Shown one piece after another: positions 1 through 8,999 of a stretch of DNA of 64,000 bases. Each line of letters opens with the position of its first letter. Within the stretch, counting starts at the first letter, position 1. The notes under the pieces were generated by a model. The model saw only the letters and a program-made list of their open reading frames with translations, did no database searches and had not been told where the DNA came from. The DNA is from Rhizobiaceae bacterium (lineage in GTDB: Bacteria; Pseudomonadota; Alphaproteobacteria; Rhizobiales; Rhizobiaceae): the NCBI GenBank assembly GCA_017640615.1, contig JAEPQK010000002.1:62001-126000 (forward strand). The letters are read 5' to 3'. Position numbers and translations under genes: made by a program.

Positions 1-338
1 CCGACGACCGCCTTGTCGAAATGCACTATGGCGACTGGGAGCGCTACACGCTTGCCGAGATCGACCAGCGTATTCCGGGTAGCTCGGCCGCGCGCGATCG
101 CGACAAGTGGAACTATCGCCCGCCAGGTGAAAAGGCAGAAAGCTATCAGCTATTGGCCGAGCGTATTTCGCCCTGGCTTGCCGAACTCGAACAGCCAACG
201 CTCTGCGTCACGCATGGCGGCATCATTCGGGTTCTGTTTCGGCTGATCGAAGGCTGGCCGCCCGAAGCCGCGTGCAAAGACCCGGTGCCTCAGGACCGGA
301 TACTTGAGCTCAGGGAAGGGCGGCTGCGCTGGCTTTAG
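1..338 (+). CDS. Histidine phosphatase family protein, C-terminal part
   Basis: This is the 3' part of a gene that begins before the window; the frame is open from base 3. The visible 112 residues begin with a VEMHYGDWE stretch typical of the phosphoglycerate-mutase/cobalamin phosphatase branch. They contain the second catalytic histidine in a VTHGG motif (near base 215). The N-terminal RHG motif that would carry the phosphorylated histidine lies upstream and cannot be checked. The family removes or transfers phosphate on small metabolites; the substrate cannot be told from this fragment. It ends 4 bases before the convergent DUF1344 gene, with no hairpin between them. Confidence 0.8.
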   Translation, partial: DDRLVEMHYGDWERYTLAEIDQRIPGSSAARDRDKWNYRPPGEKAESYQLLAERISPWLAELEQPTLCVTHGGIIRVLFRLIEGWPPEAACKDPVPQDRILELREGRLRWL

Positions 339-342
339 AGCC

Positions 343-588
343 TCAAGGAATGAACATGTCCGTGATCTGGTTCACGCCATCATTCGTGTCATAGGCGATG
401 GCGACCACCACGCCCTCAGACAGCGCGCTCACATCCATCTCCGCCGGCAGCTTGTAGGTCTTGCCGTCGTCCAGTGTGATCGTCATTTCGTCTGTGTTGA
501 GCTGTTTGATTTCGCCTTCCACCTGGGCTGCCAGCGCGCCTGAGATCATGAGCATCAGCGCTCCGGCGGCAGCAATCATCCTGCGCAT
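343..588 (-). CDS. Small secreted DUF1344 protein
   Basis: An 81-residue protein with a signal peptide (MRRMIAAAG, a hydrophobic core and an ALAAQ cleavage site). The short mature domain matches DUF1344: it reads GEIKQLNTDEMTITLDDGKTY near its start and ends in ITDMFIP. The role is unknown; such proteins are small periplasmic beta-rich proteins common in Rhizobiales. The start was chosen at 588 because AAGGA lies about 9 bases upstream and the signal peptide begins there; the open frame continues upstream to 792 but that extension looks non-coding. A 6-bp hairpin (616-621/625-630) sits in its presumed leader. It is divergent from aroC. Confidence 0.75.
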   Translation of the reverse strand: MRRMIAAAGALMLMISGALAAQVEGEIKQLNTDEMTITLDDGKTYKLPAEMDVSALSEGVVVAIAYDTNDGVNQITDMFIP

Positions 589-768
589 TCCAGTGTCCTT
601 TTTTATCCTGTTTTGCCTGCCCTCGGCAGGTTGCCCCGGCACCACTCCGTAGAGAGGCACAAACACAGTGATTGTGTCAAAATTACTTCGTGCCGCGCGG
701 TTTGACCACAACGCCGTTCGCCAATAGAAGCGTGGGCAATCGGCACCACGCGCGCGGACCATTTTTGC

Positions 769-1863
769 ATGTCGCACAACAGTTTCGGCCATCTATTCCG
801 GGTCACGACCTGGGGCGAGAGCCACGGCGCAGCGCTCGGCTGCGTGGTCGATGGCTGCCCGCCGGGCATACGCTTCACCGTCGCCGACATTCAGGCCGAG
901 CTCGACCGGCGTCGGCCGGGCCAGTCGCGCTTCGTCACGCAGCGCCGTGAGCCGGATCAGGTGCAAGTGCTCTCGGGCTTCATCGAGGACGGCGATGAGC
1001 TGGTAACCACCGGTACTCCGATTTCGATGATGATCGAAAACACCGATCAACGCTCGAAGGACTATGGCGAGATTGCGCGTCAGTATCGGCCGGGCCACGC
1101 CGACTACACTTATGATCTGAAATACGGCGTGCGCGATTTTCGCGGCGGTGGCCGCTCCTCTGCGCGCGAGACGGCCGCGCGTGTGGCTGCCGGGGCGCTC
1201 GCCCGCAGAGTGGTGCCCGGCCTTGTGGTACGCGGCGCGCTTGTAGCCATGGGCGAAAAAGAGATCGACCGCGCCAACTGGAACTGGGATTTCGTTGGCG
1301 ATGCGGAGAACCCGTTCTTCACGCCGGACCCGACCTCGGTTGCGGTATTTTCAGATTACCTTGACGGCATACGCAAGAACGGCTCCTCTGTTGGTGCCTT
1401 GATCGAGATCGTCGCAGAAGGAGTGCCGGCAGGCCTCGGTGCCCCGGTGTACGCCAAGCTGGATCAGGACATCGCCGCGAACTTGATGTCGATCAACGCG
1501 GTGAAGGGCGTTGAGATCGGCGACGGCTTTCAGACAGCGCGCATGACCGGCGAACAAAACGCCGACGAAATGCGTATGGGTAACGACGGCCAGCCGGTTT
1601 TCGAGGCAAACCATGCGGGCGGCATTCTCGGCGGCATTTCCACTGGGCAGCCTGTGGTCGCGCGCTTCGCGGTCAAGCCGACATCCTCCATCCTGACACC
1701 GCGCAAGTCGATCGACGCTGACGGCAAGGAGGTTGAGGTGGTAACGAAGGGCCGTCACGATCCTTGTGTCGGCATCCGCGCAGTGCCGATCGGCGAGGCG
1801 ATGGTTGCCTGCGCGATCGCGGACCACTATTTGCGGCATCGCGGCCAGACAGGTCGCCTCTAA
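769..1863 (+). CDS. aroC: Chorismate synthase
   Basis: Chorismate synthase, last step of the shikimate pathway: anti-1,4-elimination of phosphate from EPSP to chorismate, needing reduced FMN. The length of 364 residues is normal. Family motifs visible are WGESHG near residue 16, the arginine-rich DRRRPGQSR near residue 46, [10 protein letters not shown] near residue 106 and [14 protein letters not shown] near residue 127. The start ATG gives the usual [15 protein letters not shown]-terminus, although the ribosome site upstream is weak. ribB follows after 10 bases, so the two are probably cotranscribed, linking aromatic and riboflavin precursors in one unit. Confidence 0.97.
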   Translation: MSHNSFGHLFRVTTWGESHGAALGCVVDGCPPGIRFTVADIQAELDRRRPGQSRFVTQRREPDQVQVLSGFIEDGDELVTTGTPISMMIENTDQRSKDYGEIARQYRPGHADYTYDLKYGVRDFRGGGRSSARETAARVAAGALARRVVPGLVVRGALVAMGEKEIDRANWNWDFVGDAENPFFTPDPTSVAVFSDYLDGIRKNGSSVGALIEIVAEGVPAGLGAPVYAKLDQDIAANLMSINAVKGVEIGDGFQTARMTGEQNADEMRMGNDGQPVFEANHAGGILGGISTGQPVVARFAVKPTSSILTPRKSIDADGKEVEVVTKGRHDPCVGIRAVPIGEAMVACAIADHYLRHRGQTGRL

Positions 1864-1873
1864 GGGATCGGCG

Positions 1874-2986
1874 ATGTTGGCCTACGATCAGAAAAAAGTA
1901 GTCGATGCGCTCCGCGCCTTTGAACGCGGTGAGATCGTTGTCGTTATGGACGATGATGGCCGCGAGAACGAAGGCGATCTGATTGTCGCCGCGACCCACT
2001 GCACACCGGAGAAAATGGCGTTCATCGTGCGCCATACCTCAGGTATCGTCTGCGCGCCGATGACGCGCGATGCCGCGCGCCGCCTCAACCTGGCCCCCAT
2101 GGTGGCCGAAAATGATGCGCCGCATTCGACCGCCTTTACGATTTCCGTGGATTTCAAACACGGAACCACAACCGGAATCTCCGCTGACGACAGAACACTG
2201 ACGGTGCGCAATCTCGCCAATCCGAATGTCGGCGCGGGCGACTTCGTACGGCCGGGTCACATCTTCCCGCTTGTCGCGCGCGAGGGTGGTGTTCTGATGC
2301 GTTCCGGGCACACGGAAGCGGCTGTCGATCTGTGCCGCCTTGCCGGTCTGCCGGAAGTCGGCGTGATTTGCGAATTGGTCAATGACGACGGCTCGGTGAT
2401 GCGCGGCCCGCAGGTCAGCTCCTTCGCAGAGGCCAATGGCCTGAAGCAGGTGTCGGTCGCCGACCTGATCGCCTATCGCCAGCGCCAGGAATCGCTGGTC
2501 CAGCGGGTCGATACTTTCGACCTCGAGACTGCCGGCGGGTCGGCGACTGCCTTCACCTATTCCGTTCCGTGGGATGCTATGCACCATCTGGCGGTAGTTT
2601 TTGGCGATATTCGCGACGGCGTTGAGGTGCCGGTGCGTCTCCACAGCGAAGACATTGTTGCCGACGTGTTTGGCGCCGACAGCCGGCTAGACGAACTGAT
2701 CGCCGAGATGGGCAAAGGCGGGCGGGGCGTCATTGTCTATCTGCGCAAGGGCTCGGTCGGCGTCGCCCATCAGCCGCGCAGCCGCCCGACCGTGGAAGAC
2801 AGTGAAGATCACGACGAGGCGGTAACGCGCGAAAACGAGTGGCGCGAAATTGGCCTCGGGGCGCAAATCCTGCGCGATCTGGGCATCTCGTCCATCAAAC
2901 TCGTCGCTTCGCGTGAGCGCCACTATGTTGGTCTCGAGGGCTTCGGGATCGAAATCGCTTCGACCGAGTTGATGGACCGCGAGTGA
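1874..2986 (+). CDS. ribB: 3,4-dihydroxy-2-butanone-4-phosphate synthase with degenerate GTP cyclohydrolase II domain
   Basis: 370 residues in two parts. Residues 1-205 are DHBP synthase (ribulose 5-phosphate to DHBP, riboflavin pathway), with the acidic DDDGRENEGDL metal and substrate loop near residue 26 and the RSGHTEA motif. Residues 215-370 align in layout to GTP cyclohydrolase II, but the zinc-binding cysteines are gone: the region that should carry them reads HSEDIVADVFGADSRLD. The cyclohydrolase half is therefore probably not catalytic, a known state in alphaproteobacterial RibBA-like proteins, and RibA activity must come from elsewhere. The ATG at 1874 was chosen for the AAGGGAT site just upstream and the standard N-terminus. 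The stop overlaps the GTG of the next gene by 4 bases. Confidence 0.93.
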   Translation: MLAYDQKKVVDALRAFERGEIVVVMDDDGRENEGDLIVAATHCTPEKMAFIVRHTSGIVCAPMTRDAARRLNLAPMVAENDAPHSTAFTISVDFKHGTTTGISADDRTLTVRNLANPNVGAGDFVRPGHIFPLVAREGGVLMRSGHTEAAVDLCRLAGLPEVGVICELVNDDGSVMRGPQVSSFAEANGLKQVSVADLIAYRQRQESLVQRVDTFDLETAGGSATAFTYSVPWDAMHHLAVVFGDIRDGVEVPVRLHSEDIVADVFGADSRLDELIAEMGKGGRGVIVYLRKGSVGVAHQPRSRPTVEDSEDHDEAVTRENEWREIGLGAQILRDLGISSIKLVASRERHYVGLEGFGIEIASTELMDRE

Positions 2987-3957
2987 GACGGCTCGCGGCA
3001 CTGGCGGTACTAGCTGCCCTCCTCGACGTGGGGTCCGCTTCTGCCGGCCAGGTCTCGAAAATCAGAACCGACAGGCGGGTTGCCGCAGTGGCGGAAACTT
3101 CCTCCGGAGCTTTTGTCGTGCTGCGCGGTGGAGCAACTTACAAGCTATCGCGCTGCGAGAAGGCGACCGTTTGTCTGAAGGCCTCACAGCTCTCGGGGTT
3201 GGCGCCGAAGGCCCCTGCCAATGGCCTTCCAGATGGCCGCATCGCTCGAGCTTCAAGCGGCGACATCAGGCAGACCTGGTATGGACGCCCGACAACGCGC
3301 TACGGCCACGCTGTGCTGGGCGATGGAATCGAGGCGGGCTCGCTCCTTGCACGCGACGCCGGCGGGCGAACACATGAGTTCGTGCTGCCCGAAACCCATG
3401 TGTTTGAAGACATCACGCCGCGCATCGCCGATCTCGACGGCGACGGCCGCAACGAGATCGTGGCAATTCGCTCTTCGCTGCGGAGCGGTGGCGCGGTGGC
3501 GGTCTATGGCCTGCGCGACGGCGAATTGAGGCTGCTCGACGCGTCAGCGGAGATAGGTCGCAGCCGCCGCTGGCTCAACGTCGCGGGCATCGCGAATTAC
3601 CTTGGCAGCAGCCGGTCAGTCGTTGCCTGGGTAGAAACGCCCCATATCGGCGGCGTGCTCAAAATGGCGACCTTCGAAAACGGCAAGCTCAGGCGCTTCG
3701 GCAAAAACCGCTCCGGCTTTTCCAACCATTTCATAGGTTCCCGCGAACAGGAGCTTTCGGCGACCGGCGATTTCACGAGCGACGGACGGCTTGACCTTGC
3801 GCTTCCAAGCGCTGACCGCAAATCGTTGGTCATTGTCTCGGAGCGCGGGACCGACAAGACCCGCTTGCCTGGCCGCGTTGCCGCCGCACTTGCCAATGTT
3901 GGCGGCGTGATCGTGACCGCGGACGAAAACGGTGATCTGCTTGTGGTGATTCCATGA
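2983..3957 (+). CDS. Secreted FG-GAP/VCBS-repeat protein of unknown function
   Basis: 324 residues starting at a GTG that overlaps the ribB stop by 4 bases (GTGA), so translation is probably coupled. Residues 1-21 form a signal peptide ending in SASAG. The rest is predicted to be extracytoplasmic and beta-rich. Around residue 150 is a calcium-binding FG-GAP type repeat, IADLDGDGRNEIVAI, and a second weaker one, TGDFTSDGRLDLAL, lies near residue 265, suggesting a partial beta-propeller. No catalytic motif was found. Such proteins sit next to ribB in related genomes as far as I recall, but the functional link is unknown. Confidence 0.8.
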   Translation: MRRLAALAVLAALLDVGSASAGQVSKIRTDRRVAAVAETSSGAFVVLRGGATYKLSRCEKATVCLKASQLSGLAPKAPANGLPDGRIARASSGDIRQTWYGRPTTRYGHAVLGDGIEAGSLLARDAGGRTHEFVLPETHVFEDITPRIADLDGDGRNEIVAIRSSLRSGGAVAVYGLRDGELRLLDASAEIGRSRRWLNVAGIANYLGSSRSVVAWVETPHIGGVLKMATFENGKLRRFGKNRSGFSNHFIGSREQELSATGDFTSDGRLDLALPSADRKSLVIVSERGTDKTRLPGRVAAALANVGGVIVTADENGDLLVVIP

Positions 3958-4001
3958 TCTGAAGCGGCTGGCGGGCCAAGTTAGACGAGGGGTACGTTTA
4001 A

Positions 4002-4979
4002 ATGTGGGATTTCGACATCAGCCGGACGCTTGGCATGATGGTCCGTACCTGGCCGTTTATCCTGTTGCGGCTCGTTGTCTATTTTTCGATTACCGTGGCC
4101 TATGTGCTGGCGACAGGCGTGGGTGCCGGAGTCGGTTTCGGATTGGGCCATGTGTTCGGTGATGCCGACGGGCCGGCGGGCTTTGCCATGTTCGGCGGTC
4201 TCGGCGGCATCGTCCTCGTGTCGGTCGTGCTCTACTGGCTGCGCGAATATATCCTTTACATGGTCAAGGCCGGCCATATCGCAGTCCTGGTCGAGCTCAT
4301 CGAAGGCAGGGAGCTGCCCGCCGGCAAGAGCCAGATCGAGCATGCCCAGGCCGTGGTGACGGACCGCTTCGGCGAGGCCAATGTTCTGTTCGCGGTCGAC
4401 CAACTGGTGAAAGGCGCAATCAGGGTCATCACCGGCCTGTTGGGCGGTATTGCACGCTTTCTGCCGATCCCGGGCCTCAACGGTCTGGTTGGCTTCATCA
4501 ACACCGTCATCCGGCTTTCGCTGACATATGTCGATGAGGTGCTGCTCGGCTACAACATCCGCCTCAATTCGCGGGATCCGTTCGAAACTGCGCGTCAGGG
4601 TGTGGTGCTCTACGCGCAAAACGGCATGGTTATGGTCAAGAATGCGGTCTGGCTCGCCTTCTTCATGTGGGTGCTGGCAATTGTCGTCTTCCTGCTGATG
4701 CTCGCGCCGGCAGGCGCTATCCTCTATCTGATGCCGGGTCAGCTCGCCGGCTGGTCCTTTGTTCTCGCCATCATCTTCGCCTGGGCGATCAAGGCTGCGC
4801 TGATCGAGCCATTTGCGATCGCAGCACTCATGCAGGTCTATTTCCGTGTGATCGAGGGGCAGGTGCCGGATCCCGAGTGGGATCAGCGGCTGACGGGGGC
4901 ATCCAGCCATTTCCGCGAATTGAAGGAAAAGGCGGTGAGGTCCTTTGGCGGGCGCCCATCTGCCACCGAAGGCACGTGA
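4002..4979 (+). CDS. Polytopic inner-membrane protein, function unknown
   Basis: 325 residues with at least six hydrophobic segments: near residues 18-50, 60-85, 140-170, 215-240 and 245-275. A soluble loop around 95-135 and a short charged C-terminus follow. It begins with MWDFDISRTLGMM, and a GAGGGG ribosome site lies 10 bases upstream. The glycine-rich helices (GVGAGVGFGLG) suggest tight helix packing. No transporter or enzyme signature was recognised. It stands 44 bases downstream of the FG-GAP gene and 69 upstream of the deacetylase-fold gene, so it may belong to the same transcription unit. Confidence 0.75.
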   Translation: MWDFDISRTLGMMVRTWPFILLRLVVYFSITVAYVLATGVGAGVGFGLGHVFGDADGPAGFAMFGGLGGIVLVSVVLYWLREYILYMVKAGHIAVLVELIEGRELPAGKSQIEHAQAVVTDRFGEANVLFAVDQLVKGAIRVITGLLGGIARFLPIPGLNGLVGFINTVIRLSLTYVDEVLLGYNIRLNSRDPFETARQGVVLYAQNGMVMVKNAVWLAFFMWVLAIVVFLLMLAPAGAILYLMPGQLAGWSFVLAIIFAWAIKAALIEPFAIAALMQVYFRVIEGQVPDPEWDQRLTGASSHFRELKEKAVRSFGGRPSATEGT

Positions 4980-5048
4980 CCTGTTGAACACGGGGAACTG
5001 GCCAGCGTCTGCGATGGCCAAGCCCGCCCCGAACGCCTATATCGAGGC

Positions 5049-5975
5049 ATGACGACGCGCCTCTACACGCATTCGATTTACCTCGAACATATAACGCCAG
5101 CCGGCCATCCAGAACGGCCCGACCGGCTGCGCGCAATTGAGCAGGCCTTGCGAGACGAGCGCTTCGATGCGCTTGACCGGAAGGAGTCGCCGCCGGGCGA
5201 TCCGGATGCGATCCTGCTCGCGCATCCGCTGTCGCACCGCGACAAGGTGGAGGCGGCAATTCCGACCGAAGGCATCGTTCGCATTGATGCCGACACCTCC
5301 GCCAGCCCGAAAAGCTGGCAGGCAGCGCTGGCCGGCGTGGGCGCGGCGACCGCTGCCGTAGATGATGTGTTTGCCGGCGTGGCCGATAATGTGTTCGTTG
5401 CCTCGCGCCCACCCGGCCATCACGCTGAGCGCGAAACAGCGATGGGCTTTTGCCTCTTCAACAATGCCGCGATTGCCGCCCGCCATGCCCAGCGGAAGCA
5501 CGGCATCGAACGCGTCGCCATTGTCGACTGGGACGTCCATCACGGCAATGGCACGCAGGACATCTTCTGGCACGATCCGAGCGTGCTTTATTGCTCTACG
5601 CACCAGATGCCGCTCTATCCGGGAACTGGCGCCAAGCACGAAACCGGTGCCGGCAACATCGTCAATGCCCCTTTGGCGGCAGGCGACGAGGGCGATGCTT
5701 TCAGGGAAGCAATGCGGACGCGTGTTCTCTCTGCGATCGACGCTTTCAAGCCGGATCTGATCATCATCTCAGCGGGTTTCGACGCGCATCATCGTGATCC
5801 GCTGGCTGAGGTCAATCTGGTCGAGGATGATTTCGACTGGGCAACCGGCGAGCTGATGGAACGGGCCGGGCGGTTCTGCTCCAACCGGCTCGTCAGCCTT
5901 CTCGAGGGCGGCTACGACTTGCAGGGGCTTGCAACGTCGACCGCCGCCCATGTCAGCCGCCTGATGAAGGGATAA
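5049..5975 (+). CDS. Histone-deacetylase-fold family protein (acetylpolyamine/acetoin-type amidohydrolase)
   Basis: 308 residues of the zinc-dependent class I/II deacetylase fold. Visible are the substrate-entry motif ERPDRL near the N-terminus, SRPPGHHAE (the catalytic His pair, near residue 120), the metal site DWDVHHGNGTQ (near residue 160), and a later SAGFDAHHRDPL segment carrying the second metal aspartate. Bacterial members hydrolyse acetylated polyamines, acetoin-linked substrates or acetyl-lysines; the substrate here is not determined. It is 3 bases upstream of xseB, so the two are cotranscribed, a pairing common in this order. Confidence 0.92.
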   Translation: MTTRLYTHSIYLEHITPAGHPERPDRLRAIEQALRDERFDALDRKESPPGDPDAILLAHPLSHRDKVEAAIPTEGIVRIDADTSASPKSWQAALAGVGAATAAVDDVFAGVADNVFVASRPPGHHAERETAMGFCLFNNAAIAARHAQRKHGIERVAIVDWDVHHGNGTQDIFWHDPSVLYCSTHQMPLYPGTGAKHETGAGNIVNAPLAAGDEGDAFREAMRTRVLSAIDAFKPDLIIISAGFDAHHRDPLAEVNLVEDDFDWATGELMERAGRFCSNRLVSLLEGGYDLQGLATSTAAHVSRLMKG

Positions 5976-5978
5976 GAA

Positions 5979-6233
5979 ATGGCCGAAAACGGCAATGACG
6001 ACATCAAGACCATGACCTTCGAGAAGGCGCTCGAGGCGCTCGAGAAGATAGTGGAAGACCTTGAGCGGGGCGACGTGCCGCTGGATGAATCCATCCGCAC
6101 CTACGAGCGGGGCGAGGCGCTGAAGGCGCATTGCGAAAAGCTGCTCAAGGCTGCGGAAGACAAGGTCGAAAAGATCAGGTTGTCGCGCGAAGGCAAACCT
6201 GAAGGTACAGTGCCGCTCGACGGCGACATGTAA
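5979..6233 (+). CDS. xseB: Exodeoxyribonuclease VII small subunit
   Basis: 84 residues, the usual size for XseB, which binds the large nuclease subunit XseA and supports single-strand DNA degradation. The core [28 protein letters not shown] is the hallmark of the family (the family helix starts near residue 12), followed by the second helix [22 protein letters not shown], with KIRL near the end. The ATG has GAAGG about 8 bases upstream. xseA is not in the window. It follows the deacetylase-fold gene by 3 bases. Confidence 0.95.
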   Translation: MAENGNDDIKTMTFEKALEALEKIVEDLERGDVPLDESIRTYERGEALKAHCEKLLKAAEDKVEKIRLSREGKPEGTVPLDGDM

Positions 6234-6285
6234 TTGCCGCCTTTGCCGCCACAATTCTGCGTCTGAACGAGCAGGGAGCGAGAGC

Positions 6286-6561
6286 ATGTGCCGCAATATC
6301 AAACCGCTGTTCAATTTCGAGCCGCCGGCGACGCATGGCGAGATTCATGACGCCGCGCTGCAGTTCGTCCGCAAGGTGAGCGGCTCGACTCGGCCCTCCA
6401 AACGCAACGAAGCTGCGTTCGAGCGTGCTGTAATGGCAATCACCGCAAGCGTGCATGAATTGCTCGACGCCATGGAAACCGCCCAGCCGCCCAAAAACCG
6501 CGAGGAAGAGGCTGCCAAGGCCCGCGCCCGCTCTGCCGCGCGGTTTGCAACAGCCAGCTAA
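6286..6561 (+). CDS. DUF2277 family protein
   Basis: 91 residues beginning MCRNIKPLFNFEPPAT, the characteristic N-terminus of DUF2277, a small cytosolic family of unknown function. The conserved CRNIK start, RKVSG and the helical middle are present. The C-terminal 25 residues are alanine, arginine and glutamate rich (EEEAAKARARSAARF). A clear AGGGAG ribosome site precedes the ATG. It lies between xseB and dxs on the same strand, and its partners are not known. Confidence 0.88.
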   Translation: MCRNIKPLFNFEPPATHGEIHDAALQFVRKVSGSTRPSKRNEAAFERAVMAITASVHELLDAMETAQPPKNREEEAAKARARSAARFATAS

Positions 6562-6672
6562 GCTGCAAAGCCAAGGTCTTCCGCGCCCACATGCGGCCAT
6601 GGCTCGCGTTTACATTCTCCCGGGCAGTGCTTATGTCCAAAGACCATTATGTAATTCAGGGCCGAGCCAGAA

Positions 6673-8586
6673 TTGAGTAGCCACCCCGCCACGCCGCTGC
6701 TGGACCGCGTCCGGATCCCGGATGACCTTCGCAAGTTTGACGAGGCTGAACTGCCTCAGCTCGCCGAGGAACTGCGCGCCGAACTCATCGACGCAGTGTC
6801 CCAAACGGGCGGGCATCTCGGCGCCGGACTGGGCGTTGTCGAGCTGACTGTTGCGCTCCACTACGTTTTCAACACGCCGGATGACCGGGTTATCTGGGAT
6901 GTCGGCCATCAGGCCTATCCGCATAAGATTCTGACTGGCCGGCGTGAGCGTATCCGCACGTTGAGGCAAGAAGACGGGCTTTCGGGATTCACCAAGCGCG
7001 CGGAGAGCGAATACGATCCCTTTGGCGCGGCGCATTCGTCCACGTCGATTTCGGCTGGCCTCGGCATGGCTGTGGCGCGCGATTTGGATGGGCGCAAGAG
7101 CCACGTGATTTCGGTTATCGGCGACGGCGCGATGTCGGCCGGCATGGCTTATGAGGCTATGAACAATGCCGGCGCACTCGATGCGCGGCTGATCGTCATT
7201 CTCAACGACAACGACATGTCGATTGCGCCGCCTTCCGGCGCGATGAGCGGCTATCTGGCGCGCCTTGCCTCGGGCGGCACTTATGCCGGCGTGCGCGATA
7301 TTGGCAAAAAGGTCACAAGTTACCTCGGCAAGCGCGTCGAGCGCGCCGTGAAGCGCGCGGTCGAGCACGCAAGTGGTTATGTGACCGGCGGCACGCTGTT
7401 CGAGGAACTCGGCTTTTTCCATATAGGCCCGATCGATGGCCACAATCTGGAACACCTGATTCCAGTGCTGCGCAACGTGCGCGACCATGGCGACGGGCCT
7501 GTGCTGATCCATGTGGTGACGCAGAAGGGCAAGGGCTATGCGCCAGCCGAGGCCGCCGCCGACAAATATCATGGCGTGTCGAAATTCGACGTCATCACTG
7601 GCGCGCAGGCAAAGGCGCCCGCGAATGCGCCAAGCTACACCAAAGTTTTCGCGCAAAGCCTCATCCAGGAGGCCGAGGCGGACGACAAGATTGTCGCGGT
7701 GACGGCCGCAATGCCGTCCGGCACCGGCCTTGATCTCTTCGAGCAGACATTTCCGGAGCGCATGTTCGATGTCGGTATCGCAGAACAGCATGCGGTGACT
7801 TTTTGCGCGGGCCTCGCAACCGAAGGCTACAAACCCTTCGCGGCGATCTATTCGACCTTCCTGCAGCGTGCCTACGATCAGGTCGTGCATGATGTGGCGA
7901 TCCAGAAATTGCCCGTGCGCTTCCCCATCGACCGCGCCGGCTTCGTGGGCGCGGATGGGCCGACCCATTGCGGTGCCTTCGATGTCACCTATCTGGCTTC
8001 GCTGCCGGGCTTTGTGGTCATGGCTGCCAGCGATGAGGCCGAGCTGAAACATATGGTGCGCACGGCCGCTGCCTATGACGAAAGCCCGATCGCATTCAGG
8101 TATCCCCGCGGCAACGGCGTCGGTGTCGAGATGCCGGAGCGCGGCTTGGTGCTGGAGATCGGCAAGGGCCGGGTCCTGCGCGAAGGCACCAAGGTAGCGC
8201 TTATGTCGTTCGGCACGCGGCTAGCGGATTGCCTTGTCGCGGCCGAGGAACTCGACGCGGCAGGCCTTTCAACTACGGTTGCCGACGCGCGCTTTGCCAA
8301 GCCGCTGGATACCGATCTCGTCGAACGGCTGGCACGCAATCACGAGGTGCTGATTACCGTCGAGGAGGGATCCGTCGGCGGTTTCGCGAGCCATGTTCTG
8401 CAGCATCTCGCTCATGCCGGCCTGTTGGAAAACGGGCTGAAGGTCCGGCCGCTTGTGCTGCCCGACGCCTTTGTCGACCACGCCAAGCCCGAAAAGATGT
8501 ATGCCGACGCAGGCCTCGACAGCGCCGGCATCGTACGCGCCGTTTTCGGTGCGTTGGGACAGGCCGACAAGGCCGCGCGCGCCTAA
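6673..8586 (+). CDS. dxs: 1-deoxy-D-xylulose-5-phosphate synthase
   Basis: 637 residues, normal for DXS, which condenses pyruvate and glyceraldehyde 3-phosphate at the entry of the MEP isoprenoid pathway using thiamine diphosphate. Motifs seen are [16 protein letters not shown] with its catalytic His near residue 48, [15 protein letters not shown] near residue 76, the ThDP/Mg site [18 protein letters not shown] near residue 150, the pyrimidine-domain glutamate in [12 protein letters not shown] near residue 367, and the C-terminal transketolase domain. The only fitting start is a TTG at 6673. ispH, the last gene of the same pathway, is also in this window at 21.7 kb. Confidence 0.97.
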   Translation: MSSHPATPLLDRVRIPDDLRKFDEAELPQLAEELRAELIDAVSQTGGHLGAGLGVVELTVALHYVFNTPDDRVIWDVGHQAYPHKILTGRRERIRTLRQEDGLSGFTKRAESEYDPFGAAHSSTSISAGLGMAVARDLDGRKSHVISVIGDGAMSAGMAYEAMNNAGALDARLIVILNDNDMSIAPPSGAMSGYLARLASGGTYAGVRDIGKKVTSYLGKRVERAVKRAVEHASGYVTGGTLFEELGFFHIGPIDGHNLEHLIPVLRNVRDHGDGPVLIHVVTQKGKGYAPAEAAADKYHGVSKFDVITGAQAKAPANAPSYTKVFAQSLIQEAEADDKIVAVTAAMPSGTGLDLFEQTFPERMFDVGIAEQHAVTFCAGLATEGYKPFAAIYSTFLQRAYDQVVHDVAIQKLPVRFPIDRAGFVGADGPTHCGAFDVTYLASLPGFVVMAASDEAELKHMVRTAAAYDESPIAFRYPRGNGVGVEMPERGLVLEIGKGRVLREGTKVALMSFGTRLADCLVAAEELDAAGLSTTVADARFAKPLDTDLVERLARNHEVLITVEEGSVGGFASHVLQHLAHAGLLENGLKVRPLVLPDAFVDHAKPEKMYADAGLDSAGIVRAVFGALGQADKAARA

Positions 8587-8670
8587 TCCGTTGTTAAATT
8601 GCTAACCCTGTCATTTGGCGGATTCTTAGCAGCTCTCTGCTAGTAAATTTGCTGGACAGGGAGAACAATA

Positions 8671-8952
8671 ATGAAGCGCGCCAATTGTCTGGCCGCCGGA
8701 TGTCTGCTTGCGACGCTGCCGTCGCTGGCTGGCGCAGCACCGGACTATGATTCGGCTTTGGAAGACGCGGCGATCAAGCTTGCGGTGAGCAAGCTCGGCC
8801 AGCTGCGCGGCGGTTTCTCCGATGACAACCGGCCCCGATTCCATCGTCCCGACAAGGCCGCGCCCGAAAATGAGCCAGCGGACGAGAACGGCTGGAAGGA
8901 CGGGCTGGCGCCCGCGACCGACGTGCCGCGCATGACGACCGGCAAACCCTGA
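8671..8952 (+). CDS. Small secreted protein, unknown
   Basis: 93 residues with an N-terminal signal peptide (MKRANCLAAGCLLATLPSLAG, cleavage near AGAAP) preceded by a good AGGGAGAA ribosome site. The cysteine in AAGC is not placed like a lipobox before a mature domain, so a plain periplasmic protein is more likely than a lipoprotein. The mature part has one amphipathic helix (DSALEDAAIKLAVSKLGQLRG) and then a disordered acidic and proline-rich tail. No family was recognised. It sits alone between dxs and the TlyA gene. Confidence 0.65.
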   Translation: MKRANCLAAGCLLATLPSLAGAAPDYDSALEDAAIKLAVSKLGQLRGGFSDDNRPRFHRPDKAAPENEPADENGWKDGLAPATDVPRMTTGKP

Positions 8953-8999
8953 GCGCATACATCGCTTGCCATGATTGGCACCATTCGCCATTGAGAGCC

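Noticed and set aside
616..630. Hairpin CCTGCC-CTC-GGCAGG upstream of the DUF1344 gene
   Set aside because: Small; noted in the gene entry but not supported as a riboswitch or terminator.
6631..8052. A 473-codon open frame antisense to dxs
   Set aside because: Lies wholly opposite the conserved dxs gene; the translation is rich in His, Arg and Gln without any domain, as expected for a shadow frame.
8627..8642. Hairpin TAGCAG-CTCT-CTGCTA after dxs
   Set aside because: Only six pairs and no T-run; could be chance in a short intergenic stretch.
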